Notes under the pieces: generated by a model | What the model was told of the DNA's origin: nothing | What the model saw: the letters and a program-made list of their open reading frames with translations, nothing else | The model's database searches: none | Program-made: the position numbers and the translations under genes | Shown here: in pieces, positions 5,867-6,525 of the stretch | How the letters are laid out: every line of letters starts with the position of its first letter | How positions within the stretch are numbered: position 1 is the stretch's first letter | Origin: Pyrinomonadaceae bacterium | GTDB taxonomy: Bacteria > Acidobacteriota > Blastocatellia > Pyrinomonadales > Pyrinomonadaceae | Assembly: GCA_013695245.1 (NCBI GenBank) | Contig: JACDAW010000349.1 | Coordinates: 1-6,525, forward strand | Direction: 5' to 3' | DNA: 6,525 nucleotides

Positions 5867-6525
5867 ATGAAAACACTTCGAGTAATCGCTTTTATCGCAA
5901 CCGTCTTGTGTGCCAGCCCGGTTGCTTTTGCCCAAGACGAAGCACGCGCGGTGTGGCAAGTAACGCGCTTCGACATCACGGCGCGTTTGCCTGCGGATGC
6001 GAGCGCGGATCGCAACTTGACGGTGCGCGCTCGCATTGCTGCGCGCAATGTCGGCGGAGCTTCGGGGCGGACGTTCACCGTGCGACTCAATCCGGCGGCC
6101 GAGGTTAGCGCGGCGAGCGCGGGCGATGCGGCAGCAACGTTTACGAAACGCGAAGACGCGCGCGCCAAGTTGCAGCAAATATCACTCAACCTGCCTTCAT
6201 CAATTGCGCCGCAGGGGGCAGTAACTGTGACGCTTGAATATCGCCTGCCGGTCGAGAAAAATAACGGCTTGATGAGCGTTTCATCTGAAGGCTCGCAGTT
6301 TCTACCGCCTGCCTTCTGGTATCCGACGCCTAACACGCCGTACACCGCGCGCGGAGCAGACACCGCGCCGTTTCGCTTATCCGTAACGCCGTCGCCGAAT
6401 GAAATAGTTTTGTCTTCGGGGAGAGATAATGTTGATGTCGGTTCGTTCGTCCAATCGCTAAACGCGCAACCTTTTTTTGTCACCGGCCAATGGGATTTAG
6501 TGAATGGCGAAGGCGAGGCGCGCAA
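5867..6525 (+). CDS. Secreted protein, 5' part (runs off right edge); possibly M1-peptidase-like N-terminal domain
   Basis: The frame is open from 5822 to the right edge with no stop, so the gene continues beyond the window. I prefer the ATG at 5867: it gives a textbook signal peptide, MKTLRVIAFIATVLCASPVAFA, with cleavage at AFA|QDE. The ATG at 5822 would add 15 residues from AT-rich, non-coding-looking sequence. Neither start has a good ribosome site. The 219 residues seen are mature-protein beta-rich sequence: alternating strands such as VWQVTRFDITARL (29-41) and LTVRARIAARNVGG (51-64), an Ala-rich segment, then SQFLPPAFWYPTPNTPYTAR (143-162) and ADTAPFRLSV (164-173). The WYP motif followed by a PFRL-type strand resembles the N-terminal beta domain of secreted M1-family aminopeptidase-like proteins. 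No zinc motif (HExxH) lies in the window, so catalysis cannot be judged. The gene is real with high confidence; the family assignment is tentative. Confidence 0.8.
   Translation, partial: MKTLRVIAFIATVLCASPVAFAQDEARAVWQVTRFDITARLPADASADRNLTVRARIAARNVGGASGRTFTVRLNPAAEVSAASAGDAAATFTKREDARAKLQQISLNLPSSIAPQGAVTVTLEYRLPVEKNNGLMSVSSEGSQFLPPAFWYPTPNTPYTARGADTAPFRLSVTPSPNEIVLSSGRDNVDVGSFVQSLNAQPFFVTGQWDLVNGEGEAR

Noticed and set aside
5680..6525. 281-residue open frame on the minus strand
   Set aside because: It is antisense to the end of the transporter gene and to the secreted-protein gene. Its translation shows no recognisable motif, whereas the plus strand has a signal peptide and family-like motifs. 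Long antisense frames are common in GC-rich genes.

Overview
The window reads as an ordinary chromosomal segment of a moderately GC-rich, Gram-negative-type bacterium. A KDO-8-phosphate synthase implies a lipopolysaccharide outer membrane. The style of the membrane Ser/Thr kinase (N-terminal Cys-rich ribbon, Hanks-type kinase, one membrane helix, C-terminal TPR array), together with the look of the small cation transporter and of the right-edge secreted protein, suggests Acidobacteriota, perhaps a Blastocatellia-like lineage. That placement is inference from protein style, not from a marker gene.

All six supported genes lie on the plus strand with short gaps. From left to right they are: the 3' part of pyrG (CTP synthase, glutaminase half, to 962); an exported or membrane-anchored alpha/beta hydrolase (1048-1983); a 717-residue receptor-like Ser/Thr protein kinase (1994-4147); kdsA (4191-5042); a short cation-diffusion-facilitator-like transporter (5112-5759); and the 5' part of a secreted protein that runs off the right edge (from 5867, or possibly 5822). 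The largest gap is about 107 bases, so no stretch over 300 bases lacks a gene. I saw no tRNA, rRNA, CRISPR array, insertion sequence or attachment site.

Functionally, pyrG and kdsA are a classic pair. CTP made by PyrG is used to activate KDO as CMP-KDO, and KdsA makes the KDO precursor. Here the pair is separated by the hydrolase and the kinase, which are only 10 bases apart and look like a small co-transcribed unit. The KdsA residues match the metal-dependent class exactly. The transporter and the secreted protein have no obvious functional tie to the rest.

I do not see a strong case for a wholly new system. The best leads are the hydrolase-kinase insertion between pyrG and kdsA, a perfect 9-bp inverted repeat just after pyrG, the regular 35-residue TPR array with a near-identical internal DNA repeat, and the atypical metal site of the small transporter.
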